NCBI RefSeq assembly: GCF_002973525.1
Contig: NZ_PVEN01000005.1
Span: forward strand, 1-64,000
Reading direction: 5' to 3'
Source of the DNA: Paraburkholderia sp. BL21I4N1
Lineage (GTDB): Bacteria > Pseudomonadota > Gammaproteobacteria > Burkholderiales > Burkholderiaceae
Length of the DNA: 64,000 nt
Below the pieces are notes generated by a model. The model did not search any database. It saw nothing but the letters and a program-made list of their open reading frames with translations, and had not been told where the DNA came from. Position numbers and translations under genes: made by a program. Positions 34,198-41,793 of the stretch are shown in pieces. Each line of letters starts with the position of its first letter. The first letter of the stretch is position 1.

Positions 34198-35091
34198 ATG
34201 CGCAATGAAACCCGGATTGCCTTTAACGCCTACGTTGAAGCAATCGCCAAACTGAGCGGCGTTGAAAGCGCCGCCGTGAAATTCGCCGTTGCGCCGAGCG
34301 TGCAGCAGAAGCTGGAAACCCGCATTCAGGAGTCGAGCGACTTTCTGAAACGCGTCAACATGCTCGGCGTGACCGAACAGCAGGGCGCCAAGCTCGGCCT
34401 CGGCATCGGCGCGCCGATCGCGGGCACGACCGACACGACAAAGCAGGATCGCGAAACGACCGATGTAAGCGACCTCGACGAAAACGGCTACGTCTGCACA
34501 CAGACTAACTTCGATTCACACATCACCTATTCGAAGCTCGACGCTTGGGCAAAGTTTCCCAACTTTCAGGCGCTTCTGCGTGACGCGATTATCAAACGCC
34601 AGGCTCTCGACCGTATCGCGATCGGCTTCAATGGCACCTCGCGCGCAGCGACGTCCGACCGCACGAAAAATCCGCTGCTGCAGGACGTGAACAAGGGCTG
34701 GTTGCAGAAGTATCGCGATCAGGCCGCGGCTCGCGTGCTGCACGAAGGTAGCAAGACGGCCGGCAAGGTTCAGGTCGGCAAGGGCGGCGATTACGAAAAC
34801 CTCGACGCACTGGTTTTCGACATTCTCGCGAGCATGGTTGATCCGTGGCACCAGGACGACACGGAGCTGTTCGTTTTCTGCGGCCGTGGCCTGATGCACG
34901 ACAAGTATTTCCCGATCGTCAACACGACGCAGGCGCCGACCGAAACCCTCGCGGCTGACGTAATCATGAGCCAGAAACGCATTGGCGGGCTACCGGCATG
35001 GCGGCACCAGCGTTCAATCCCTACACCTGACGGCAACGGGAATCGAACGCTGGTCCACCGCCATCACTTTCTGAGTTACGGCCATGAATAG
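34198..35091 (+). CDS. N: P2-type major capsid protein (gpN), C-terminally replaced
   Basis: A 297-residue product; the full protein is about 340-360. Residues 1-267 follow the family closely (TQTNFDSHITYSKLDAWAKF, AIGFNGTSRAATSD, NPLLQDVNKGWLQ, AADVIMSQKRIGGLPA). After IGGLPA near base 34996 the family sequence stops and an unrelated tail (RHQRSIPTPDGNGNR and onward) leads to the stop, which overlaps the next gene. The following gene M is absent. This is the signature of a deletion joining N to sequence just before L. The capsid protein is unlikely to assemble. Confidence 0.85.
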   Translation: MRNETRIAFNAYVEAIAKLSGVESAAVKFAVAPSVQQKLETRIQESSDFLKRVNMLGVTEQQGAKLGLGIGAPIAGTTDTTKQDRETTDVSDLDENGYVCTQTNFDSHITYSKLDAWAKFPNFQALLRDAIIKRQALDRIAIGFNGTSRAATSDRTKNPLLQDVNKGWLQKYRDQAAARVLHEGSKTAGKVQVGKGGDYENLDALVFDILASMVDPWHQDDTELFVFCGRGLMHDKYFPIVNTTQAPTETLAADVIMSQKRIGGLPAWRHQRSIPTPDGNGNRTLVHRHHFLSYGHE

Positions 35092-35419
35092 CTTTATCGC
35101 GACCGCCGAACCAACCACGCCGCAGACACCCGGCTCGCCGGCCACTGCCGCGATCGTCACGAACGATGGCTGGTTCCCCGACATCGACATGAACGCCTTG
35201 CGCGCGTCGATGAAGCTCGACGGCACCGTGACCTATAAGCGCTTGCGTGACGCCACGCTCGACGCGATCGCTAGCGTGAATGCGGAGCTGGGCACATGCA
35301 GACCGGCGAAGGCCGCCGAAGGCGATCCCGATCCGACGCAGTTTTTCGGCACGCAAAACCGCTACCTGTATGCGGGCGCCGAAATCGTCGCCGATGTAGT
35401 GAAAACCATTCCGGCCTGA
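35084..35419 (+). CDS. L: P2-type head completion protein (gpL), truncated
   Basis: A 111-residue product; P2 gpL is about 169. The start (DGWFPDIDMNALRASMKLDG, TVTYKRLRDATLDAIASVN) is typical, but the C-terminal third is replaced from about residue 90-95 by a short unrelated tail (GAEIVADVVKTIPA). All genes normally found between L and FI (tail X, lysis, R, S, V, W, J, I, H, G) are missing downstream. A second deletion scar. Confidence 0.75.
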   Translation: MNSFIATAEPTTPQTPGSPATAAIVTNDGWFPDIDMNALRASMKLDGTVTYKRLRDATLDAIASVNAELGTCRPAKAAEGDPDPTQFFGTQNRYLYAGAEIVADVVKTIPA

Positions 35420-35476
35420 CGCCGGCAACGCCACCGGGACAACTCCCACACCACCTATCAACAGGAGTAGGACAAC

Positions 35477-36808
35477 ATGGCGCAGGACTATCACCACGGC
35501 GTACGCGTCGAAGAAATCAACCAGGGCACGCGCCCGATTCGCACGATCTCGACGGCGATCGTCGGCGTCGTCTGCACGGCCGAAGACGCCGACGCTACCG
35601 CCTTCCCGCTCGATACGCCCGTGCTGCTGACGAACGTTATTTCCGCGCTCGGCAAGGCCGGCAAGAAGGGCACGCTTTACAAGACGCTGAACGCGATCGG
35701 CAAACAGACGAAGCCGGTCACGGTCGTGGTGCGCGTCGCTGAAGGAAAGGACGACGCCGAGACGACCTCGAACGTCATCGGCAAGGTGACGGCCGACGGC
35801 AAGTACACCGGCCTCAAGGCGCTGCGTTCGGCACAGGCCTCGCTCGGCGTGAAGCCGCGCATTATCGCGGCACCCCTGCTCGACACGCAGGCCGTGGGCA
35901 CGGAGCTGGCCGCCACGGCGAAGGCGCTGAAAGGGTTCGCCTATATCTACGCCGCCGGCGCGAAGACGAAGGAAGACGCCACCGCCTACCGCAAGCAGTT
36001 TGCCGCGCGCGAAGTCATGGTGATCTGGCCGAATTTTCTGGCGTGGGACGACAACACCAACCAGACGGTCGAAGTACCGGCCACGGCCTACGCCGTTGGT
36101 TTGCGCGCGCTTATCGACCAGGCAACCGGCTGGCACAAGACGCTTTCCAACGTCGCGGTCAATGGTGTGACGGGTATCAGCATCCCGGTTTCGTGGGATC
36201 TGCAAGACCCGGCCACCGATGCCGGCTATCTCAACGAACAGGAAGTGACGACGCTCATCAACCGTAACGGCTATCGGTTCTGGGGCTCGCGCACCTGCTC
36301 GGACGATCCGCTGTTCGCGTTCGAGAACTACACGCGCACCGCGCAGGTGCTGGCCGACACGATGGCCGAAGCACAGATGCCGGTCGTCGACGGTCCGCTT
36401 AATCCGTCGCTCGCGCGCGACATTATCGAAAGCATCAACGGCAAGTTCCGCGAGTGGAAATCGCAGGGCTATCTGATCGACGGTTCGTCATGGTTCGACC
36501 CGGAGCCGAACACGACCGACGTTCTCAAATCGGGCAAGTCGTACGGCGCAGCAATCGCACAGGCGGCCGCCGTGCCGATCGTTCGGGCGACCGTACCCAT
36601 TGACACCCGGCCGCCCCTGACAGCGGCACCAGCGGGCGCCAGCGCGGCCGGCAATGTGGCGTCGGCCGCATTCGGCCCGATCACCATCAACATTTACCCG
36701 CCGGCGGGCATGGACACGGCCGAAGTCGGTCGAATGGTTCGCGCCGAGCTGGAGCGCGCGCAGCGCTCGCAACAGGCGCGCCGTGGGTCGAGCCTGTCGG
36801 ACCAGTAA
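35477..36808 (+). CDS. tail sheath (gpFI) fused in frame to the end of tail tape measure (gpT)
   Basis: A 443-residue open frame. Residues 1-354 are a typical contractile sheath protein (VRVEEINQGTRPIRTISTAI, GFAYIYAAGAKT, FWGSRTCSDDPLFAFENYTR, NGKFREWKSQGYLIDGSSWF, DVLKSGK). The normal sheath ending is then replaced near base 36536 by a Pro/Ala-rich stretch and PITINIYPPAGMDTAEVGR plus VRAELERAQRSQQARRGSSL, which is how P2-like T proteins end. FII, E and about 90 percent of T are gone. The following gene is U, as expected after T. The fusion has kept frame. Confidence 0.85.
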   Translation: MAQDYHHGVRVEEINQGTRPIRTISTAIVGVVCTAEDADATAFPLDTPVLLTNVISALGKAGKKGTLYKTLNAIGKQTKPVTVVVRVAEGKDDAETTSNVIGKVTADGKYTGLKALRSAQASLGVKPRIIAAPLLDTQAVGTELAATAKALKGFAYIYAAGAKTKEDATAYRKQFAAREVMVIWPNFLAWDDNTNQTVEVPATAYAVGLRALIDQATGWHKTLSNVAVNGVTGISIPVSWDLQDPATDAGYLNEQEVTTLINRNGYRFWGSRTCSDDPLFAFENYTRTAQVLADTMAEAQMPVVDGPLNPSLARDIIESINGKFREWKSQGYLIDGSSWFDPEPNTTDVLKSGKSYGAAIAQAAAVPIVRATVPIDTRPPLTAAPAGASAAGNVASAAFGPITINIYPPAGMDTAEVGRMVRAELERAQRSQQARRGSSLSDQ

Positions 36809-36823
36809 GCGGAGAAAACAGAC

Positions 36824-37252
36824 ATGATGATGTCCCTCGACCAGTTCGTGTTTAGCCTGACCTCGGCACCGTTCAGGGAGCTGCAGCGCCAACGCAACTG
36901 GAAACACCGCACCAGCTCGCGCGTCGGCGCCCGCGACTCAAGCCAGTTTGTCGGCGTGGGCGATGACACGATCACGCTCGCCGGCACCGTGGCGCCCGAG
37001 TCGGTCGGCTCGATCGCGTCAATCAAGGAACTGGCGACGATGGGCGACGCCGGCGATGCGTATGTGCTGGTGGACGGCGCCGGCAATGTGTACGGCGCTT
37101 TCACCATTGACTCGCTGAACGAGACGCAGACCTATCACACGAACGAAGGCATTCCGCGAAAGATCGAATTCTCCCTGACGCTGAAACGTGTGGACGATGA
37201 AGCGCTATCGATGGTGAAACAGAAGGCGAAGGCCGACGAGGTAGACGAATAA
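36824..37252 (+). CDS. U: P2-type tail protein gpU
   Basis: A 142-residue protein with the U family pattern: LDQFVFSLTSAPFRELQRQR, the WKHRTSSRVGARDSSQFVG block, and KIEFSLTLKRVDD near the end. It would cap or terminate the tail at the head-proximal end. GGAG precedes the ATG; the stop overlaps the start of D by one base. Appears intact. Confidence 0.9.
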   Translation: MMMSLDQFVFSLTSAPFRELQRQRNWKHRTSSRVGARDSSQFVGVGDDTITLAGTVAPESVGSIASIKELATMGDAGDAYVLVDGAGNVYGAFTIDSLNETQTYHTNEGIPRKIEFSLTLKRVDDEALSMVKQKAKADEVDE

Positions 37253-38337
37253 TGTTCGCAGCCAGGAACAACGCCACCGGCCGCACGGCCGCCCCGGTCG
37301 ATCACGTCGAACCACAAGCCGATTACCGTGTGACGCTCGACGGTCGCGACCTGTCGCGCCTCATTGCACCGCGCCTCATTTCCCTTTCGATTTCAGAGTC
37401 GCGCGGCGACGAAGCCGACATGCTCGACCTCGTACTCGACGACTCGAAAAACGACCTTGCTATCCCGAAGCGCGGCGCTGAAATCAAGGTTTCGATCGGA
37501 TGGGTCGGCGGCCCGCTGATCGACAAGGGGACATTCACCGTCAACGAAGCCGAACACAGCGGCGCGCCGGATACGATCACCGTGCGCGCCCGCTCGGCGT
37601 CGATGACCAACGAAATGCACGAACGCCGGGAAAAGAGCTGGCATGGGCAGACGATCGGCGCGATCGTGCGCGCGATCGCAACCCGTCACTCGCTCAAGCC
37701 GGCGATCGGCGACGCGATCGCGAAGATCCTGATCGACCATATCGACCAGACGCACGAAAGCGATATGTCATTTCTGACGCGCCTTGCGAAGCGCTACGAC
37801 GCCGTGATGAACGTGAAGGATTTGCGCTTGCTGTTCATGCCGATCGGCACCGGCAAGACTGTGAGCGGCAAGGCGCTAGGCGTGATCGAATTGACGCGTT
37901 CGAGCGGCGACCGGCACCGCTACCACGTCGCGCAGCGTGAAAACTATGCGGGCGTGCGCGCGCATTACCACTCCAACGCAAAGGGCAAACGCAAGTCGGT
38001 TGTGATCGGCGGTGAGAACAACAAGAACATGAAGGTGCTGCCGGAAGACTACGCGACCGAAGCCGAAGCGCGCGCGGCGGCGCAGGCCGAGTATGACCGC
38101 ACACAACGCAGCCAGGCGACATTCGACTACACGCTCGCCCGCGCGCGGCCCGATGCATTCCCCGAAATGCCCGTGACCGTTTCCGGCTTCAAACCGGAGA
38201 TCGACGCAACGCCGTGGCTGGTGAAGAAAGCGACGCACACGATCAACGATAGTGGGTTCGAAACGGTGCTGGAAATGGAAATGCGCGACGACCCAACCAC
38301 GGAACGGCACCGCTCGCACTTCCGGAAAGGCGGCTAG
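37252..38337 (+). CDS. D: P2-type tail protein gpD (late control)
   Basis: A 361-residue baseplate/tail hub protein. Landmarks are YRVTLDGRDLSRLIAPRLIS, LDLVLDDSKNDLAIPKRGAE, KSWHGQTIGAIVRAIATRHS and HIDQTHESDMSFLTRLAKRY, followed by the C-terminal domain. The ATG overlaps the U stop. Length is normal, so the gene appears intact and is the last structural gene of the prophage. Confidence 0.93.
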   Translation: MFAARNNATGRTAAPVDHVEPQADYRVTLDGRDLSRLIAPRLISLSISESRGDEADMLDLVLDDSKNDLAIPKRGAEIKVSIGWVGGPLIDKGTFTVNEAEHSGAPDTITVRARSASMTNEMHERREKSWHGQTIGAIVRAIATRHSLKPAIGDAIAKILIDHIDQTHESDMSFLTRLAKRYDAVMNVKDLRLLFMPIGTGKTVSGKALGVIELTRSSGDRHRYHVAQRENYAGVRAHYHSNAKGKRKSVVIGGENNKNMKVLPEDYATEAEARAAAQAEYDRTQRSQATFDYTLARARPDAFPEMPVTVSGFKPEIDATPWLVKKATHTINDSGFETVLEMEMRDDPTTERHRSHFRKGG

Positions 38338-38444
38338 GTGTTCTTTTGATAGAGTGTTGACGGTCAGTTTTGACCGGACATGCATACCGCATGAATGCCG
38401 CAAATTGCGCGGCCGGTGCGGCCATTCAAATGGGAGCGAATGCG

Positions 38445-38933
38445 ATGCCGATAGCATGCACGGGAGTGGGTTTCTACAAGGCCTTTAAAGACAACATGGA
38501 CGCCCTCGGGCTTGACGTTCCTTCGAGCATTTCCACGGCGCCCGCCAATGTGCTCGCCCGTGTCGGCGCAATGGTGGCCGCTGCGGAGAAGCTGGGCAAG
38601 ACTGCATCGATTGGTGAAATCATCGGAGCGACGACAACGAGTGAAAAACTACTCGCTTTCGGGGCGATCTATGCATCCTTCTGGCTCGGCGCCGCTGTCG
38701 GCAGTCTGATGGTCGCCACCGACGCATATCTCGATTGTGGCTCGACGCCGAACGCGACCGCGAAGGGCGTTCAGAAATTCACATTCGACACTGGCATTCG
38801 TGTTTCTGCCCAAACGCTTTTTGTCATGCAAACAAACCCCGAAATTTTCACGGTCGGCGCGCCTGGCCGAATCGCGTTCGTGAAAAAAGCAATCATCCCG
38901 GCCGGTCGGCTGCAAGCGGTGGGCGTGCAATGA
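38445..38933 (+). CDS. hypothetical phage-end protein
   Basis: A 162-residue product from the chosen ATG, which has GGGAG nine bases upstream; in-frame starts at 38370 (TTG) and 38391 also exist. It begins PIACTGVGFYKAFKDNMDAL, has a hydrophobic segment (LLAFGAIYASFWLGAAVGSL) and a C-terminal soluble part with FTFDTGIRVSAQ. I recall similar proteins at the ends of Burkholderia prophages but no function. Its stop overlaps the next start. A 6-bp inverted repeat (CGGTCA/TGACCG, 38361-38376) lies upstream. Confidence 0.6.
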   Translation: MPIACTGVGFYKAFKDNMDALGLDVPSSISTAPANVLARVGAMVAAAEKLGKTASIGEIIGATTTSEKLLAFGAIYASFWLGAAVGSLMVATDAYLDCGSTPNATAKGVQKFTFDTGIRVSAQTLFVMQTNPEIFTVGAPGRIAFVKKAIIPAGRLQAVGVQ

Positions 38934-39133
38934 AAGTTGGCTCGAAAGAATGGTGGGTTGACCGGGCCGCACTGATCGCGGTCGCAGTGGGATGCGCGGC
39001 TCTCGCGTGGCTGTTTTCTGTGGCGGCGGGAACCTATGCAACCGAGATATTGCTCGTCATCGTTTTCGTCGCGCTGATTCTCGATAACAGGCGGATGCGC
39101 AAACTCCTAAAGGAGCGCAATCCGCCTGCCTGA
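38930..39133 (+). CDS. 67-residue membrane protein
   Basis: ATG overlaps the preceding stop. A short polar N-terminus (MKVGSKEWWVDRA) is followed by two hydrophobic helices (LIAVAVGCAALAWLFSV and TEILLVIVFVALIL) and a basic tail. Coupled to the preceding gene; together they may form a small membrane-acting pair, for example toxin and immunity, but nothing proves this. Confidence 0.6.
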   Translation: MKVGSKEWWVDRAALIAVAVGCAALAWLFSVAAGTYATEILLVIVFVALILDNRRMRKLLKERNPPA

Positions 39134-39196
39134 CCGCAATGGCACTTTCGCAAGGGCGCCGGGTAGGCGACTAGAGCCGGTTTCGTACCGGCTTTA

Positions 39197-39244
39197 TTGT
39201 ATGCACAAAAATATCTTGCAACAAGGGTTTTTTGTGCATACAAT
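39197..39244 (+). promoter_or_regulatory. brnTA promoter with long inverted-repeat operator
   Basis: TTGCAA (39216-39221), a 17-bp spacer and TACAAT (39239-39244). The perfect 15-bp arms TTGTATGCACAAAAA (39197-39211) and TTTTTGTGCATACAA (39229-39243) flank the -35 and cover the -10. The toxin ATG follows seven bases after the -10, so the leader is absent or extremely short. Likely bound by BrnA. Confidence 0.8.
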
Positions 39245-39250
39245 AATCAC

Positions 39251-39520
39251 ATGCAAATCGAATTCGACCCGGTCAAAGACCAAACCAACCAAGGCAAACA
39301 CGGCGTGTCGCTGGCGATGGCTGAAGAATTCGAAATGGAAGCGGCGCTTGTGTGGCCTGATGACCGATTCGACTACGCCGAAAAACGGTTCAATGCTCTC
39401 GGCCCCATCGGCGATCGAATCTATTCGCTGTCCTTCACCATGCGCGGCGAAACGCTGCGTGCAATCAGTCTGCGCAAGGCAAACCGTAGAGAGGTGCTTA
39501 AATATGTCAACGAAGCGTAA
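39251..39520 (+). CDS. brnT: BrnT RNase toxin
   Basis: An 89-residue toxin of the RelE-like BrnT fold, which cleaves RNA and arrests growth. IEFDPVKDQTNQGKHGVSLA at the N-terminus, ALVWPDDRFDYAEKRF in the middle and AISLRKANRREVLKYV at the end are all typical. It overlaps brnA by 17 bp, the standard arrangement. Unlike the copy at 19240 it is complete. Within a prophage it may stabilise the element or act against other phage. Confidence 0.9.
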   Translation: MQIEFDPVKDQTNQGKHGVSLAMAEEFEMEAALVWPDDRFDYAEKRFNALGPIGDRIYSLSFTMRGETLRAISLRKANRREVLKYVNEA

Positions 39521-39854
39521 ATTTCATATCCCCGACGCTGCGGAAGATGCGGCACTCACCAAGGCGGCTGCGAGCGATGCGGACAATCTGCCGCTTACCG
39601 AGGCGCAATTGAAGCGCATGCGTCCTGCGCGCGAAGCGCTGCCGGCGTTGGTTGGCAAGCCGGCAGCGGAAGCATTGCTCAAGCGTCGCGGCCGGCCGGC
39701 GACACCGATCGACCAACACAAGGTCCGCACGACGATCCGACTCGATCCTGACCTTATCGACGCGTTTAAAGGCACCGGCGACGGGTGGCAATCGCGCATG
39801 AACGATGCCCTTCGCGAGTGGGCCAGCTCTCACGGTATGATTCGTGGTCGATGA
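39504..39854 (+). CDS. brnA: BrnA antitoxin (DUF4415)
   Basis: A 116-residue antitoxin with a disordered, charged N-terminal part and a C-terminal ribbon-helix-helix (KVRTTIRLDPDLIDAFKGTG, DGWQSRMNDALREW). It neutralises BrnT and, with it, represses the promoter upstream, where a 15-bp inverted repeat provides the probable site. Followed by a strong bidirectional terminator. Confidence 0.9.
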   Translation: MSTKRKFHIPDAAEDAALTKAAASDADNLPLTEAQLKRMRPAREALPALVGKPAAEALLKRRGRPATPIDQHKVRTTIRLDPDLIDAFKGTGDGWQSRMNDALREWASSHGMIRGR

Positions 39855-39874
39855 TGCCAAACGCGTGGAACACA

Positions 39875-39903
39875 AAAAAGCCTGCTAAGTGCAGGCTTTT
39901 TTT
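39875..39903. terminator. bidirectional intrinsic terminator
   Basis: AAAAAAGCCTGC (39875-39886) and GCAGGCTTTTTT (39892-39903) form a 12-bp stem with a five-base loop. It separates brnA from the convergent glycosyltransferase gene and can serve both. Confidence 0.85.
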
Positions 39904-39921
39904 GCGCGTGGGTGAGGGCGG

Positions 39922-41013
39922 TTATTCCGCCGCCATGTTCTTTGACTGGCGCAAGTTTGACAACACGCGTCGCCGCGTCGAACGAACCTCGCCTGTTTCC
40001 CGCGCAAGTTCGCGACAATAGCTTGTCACCTCGCTGGCGACTCTCGCGACAGCAATGCTGTTGATATCGCGCTCCGAAAAAACAGGACGGATCTTTGAGT
40101 TTGAGTGCAGTCGCCACTCAGGTTTTATTTCACAAAAGATCGCAACGCCGGGTTTGCCCAAAGCCGCGGCGATGTGCATCAGTCCTCCATCCGCGCCGAC
40201 AAAAAACGAACTCTGCTGTATCAGCTCGGCCGCAGCGGCGACATTTGGAAGGTCTACGTATGACTCGACGTGACCGCATTCCGGCAGCTCGCAAACCGCC
40301 TGGACAGTCTCGCGTGCCGTCTCGCCTGCACCAATCAGGACGAAGCTCGGACGTGCGATCCGCTTCGGCCAGCTCGAAGTAATCAGGCGAATCAGCTCAG
40401 GCCAATTTTCGTATCTGCGACGTTTGTCGCCGCCGCCCACTGCGACCGAAATGGTGAACGGCCGCGATTGCCGCGTGCCTTGAGTCGGAATTGTCAATGC
40501 GGGTTCGATCGGGCCAGCTTCACGCGGTTTGAAGACGCGCGCGATCTGTTCATAAGCGAGCTGTATCCTCGAAAACCGCTCGTCCCGCCGATGAGCCATG
40601 ATTGACAGCCACGGCGTGAACGGATGGTATTGAAGCTTCTTGAAAATGGTTTTCGTCGACAAACTCTGAACAATCACCATGTCGTATCGCGCGTCGCAAT
40701 CATCAAGCGAACGCGACACGCGCCGGAAACACTCGTCGTCGATAAACAGCTCTATTGGACCGTGCGGCATACATAAGTCGATGGATATGCGCGGGTCAAT
40801 AAGGAACCTCTGAGACAGGTCCATGATGGCATCGCCGATCGTGGCCCAGTCGTAATACCACAAGAGTTTGCGCGTGGTCTGAGGCGCATCGCTTGCGATC
40901 AAAAGCTGCTGTCCGCTCAAAAGCATTAGCGCGTTGCGTTTAATGCTCGATACGGATAAAGCTTGCGGAATTGACAGCCTGGTCTTGAATGTTTTGCGGC
41001 TGATGCCTGCCAT
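39922..41013 (-). CDS. GT9-family (heptosyltransferase-like) glycosyltransferase
   Basis: A 363-residue protein. The C-terminal half shows the GT9/ADP-heptose transferase pattern: SVAVGGGDKRRRYENWPELI, then FFVGADGGLMHIAAALGKPG, the nucleotide-sugar binding loop. The N-terminal half is variable, as usual for acceptor binding. ATG 41013 has GGGGAAG upstream; the frame runs further but without signals. No LPS genes surround it; lying at the end of a prophage it is probably a lysogenic conversion gene changing surface sugar and phage adsorption (inference). Confidence 0.75.
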   Translation of the reverse strand: MAGISRKTFKTRLSIPQALSVSSIKRNALMLLSGQQLLIASDAPQTTRKLLWYYDWATIGDAIMDLSQRFLIDPRISIDLCMPHGPIELFIDDECFRRVSRSLDDCDARYDMVIVQSLSTKTIFKKLQYHPFTPWLSIMAHRRDERFSRIQLAYEQIARVFKPREAGPIEPALTIPTQGTRQSRPFTISVAVGGGDKRRRYENWPELIRLITSSWPKRIARPSFVLIGAGETARETVQAVCELPECGHVESYVDLPNVAAAAELIQQSSFFVGADGGLMHIAAALGKPGVAIFCEIKPEWRLHSNSKIRPVFSERDINSIAVARVASEVTSYCRELARETGEVRSTRRRVLSNLRQSKNMAAE

Positions 41014-41111
41014 TGACTTCCCCGGATGAAAGTTATTGTTATGTATTTGTAATGATAAGACGATTATAGCGAAGACGGCACGCAAGCTGAACGGCATCGA
41101 TCCAGCGCCTC

Positions 41112-41705
41112 TCAACGTGCCGGTTCTTGATGCACATAGGCTGGTGGGTCTGCACCGGCGAATAGCCTCCCGGCGCGCCACATACGCGGCAATTCAACCG
41201 CCAGCGCATGCCAGCGCTCAAGCACCGATGCAAATGTGCCTTCACGCTTCGCACGGCGGATTTTGTCCACCACATTCCAGCCGCGCACGTAAAGCGCGAA
41301 GCTGCGTTTGCTCGACAGGAAATGCGGCGCGTGAATGCCGACCCATGCGAGCATTTCGGCTGGCGGCACGTCGGGCGCTGCGGGATCGGGATCAATGTTG
41401 GCGACGACCGGACTTTTGTCCTGCCGCGTCGGGCTGGTGGAGTTGGTAAGAGTCGCGCCGCTTTCCAGCGCGAGCAGGCGAAGCATTTCGATGCGATGCC
41501 AGGGAATTGGCGAGCGGCCGGCAACGTAGTTGCGGATAGTCCGCGAGCAGCAGCGGAGTTTTCGGGCGATTGCGGCGATCGTAAGGCCGCCGGTCAGCTC
41601 CAGAAACTCAAGCACACAGCCGTGTCGTTGCTCTGCGGACAACTGGCAATCCCCGCTGAAAGTCTGAAGGGCGCGTAAACTAACGTAAACATTACAATCG
41701 TGCAA
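41112..41705 (-). CDS. phage HTH protein, intact copy
   Basis: About 197 residues from a TTG at 41705; the start is uncertain and TTG 41642 is an alternative. The N-terminal part contains a helix-turn-helix (LTIAAIARKLRCCSRTIRNY), the middle is a Pro/Asp-rich linker (NIDPDPAAPDVPPAEML) and the C-terminal part is conserved (HFLSSKRSFALYVRGWNVVD, ELPRMWRAGRLFAG). A broken copy of the same gene lies at 20850-21235 in the same orientation. Probably a phage regulator; no named family recalled. Confidence 0.65.
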   Translation of the reverse strand: MHDCNVYVSLRALQTFSGDCQLSAEQRHGCVLEFLELTGGLTIAAIARKLRCCSRTIRNYVAGRSPIPWHRIEMLRLLALESGATLTNSTSPTRQDKSPVVANIDPDPAAPDVPPAEMLAWVGIHAPHFLSSKRSFALYVRGWNVVDKIRRAKREGTFASVLERWHALAVELPRMWRAGRLFAGADPPAYVHQEPAR

Positions 41706-41739
41706 AAACCGCTACAGATTGTAAGTATCGAGGTGAAGC

Positions 41740-41769
41740 GGTTAGCAAGTTCATTTGACATAAGATAAA
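41740..41769. repeat. right copy of prophage-end motif
   Basis: GGTTAGC, six bases, then ATTTGACATAAGATAAA at 41753-41769, identical in sequence and spacing to 21249-21278. Including the next 11 bases (TTATCAACATT) it forms an 11-6-11 layout like Xer sites; the left copy does not share these last bases. Confidence 0.65.
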
Positions 41770-41793
41770 TTATCAACATTGTTTTTGTCAGGG

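Larger units (their letters stand above)
20850..41769. mobile_element. defective P2-like prophage
   Basis: About 21 kb in P2 order: repressor-like gene and early operon, replication gene A, Ogr-like genes, cargo, Q and P (minus), O, truncated N, truncated L, FI::T fusion, U, D, right-end cargo. No integrase, small terminase (M), lysis, tail completion (R,S), baseplate (V,W,J,I), fibre (H,G), FII, E or complete T gene is present, so no virion can be made without help. Both ends carry related sequence in the same orientation: a degenerate and an intact copy of one gene plus a shared 17-bp upstream motif. The exact attachment sites are not proven. Confidence 0.85.

Noticed and set aside
38356-38380. 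P2-type Ogr binding site (TGT-N12-ACA) upstream of the unknown gene
   Set aside because: The TGT and ACA present are 20 bases apart, not 12.
20742-39903. The two similar GCCTGC/GCAGGC terminators as prophage attachment sites
   Set aside because: The likeness is confined to the stem and T tract, a common terminator sequence, and the right one lies inside the cargo region.
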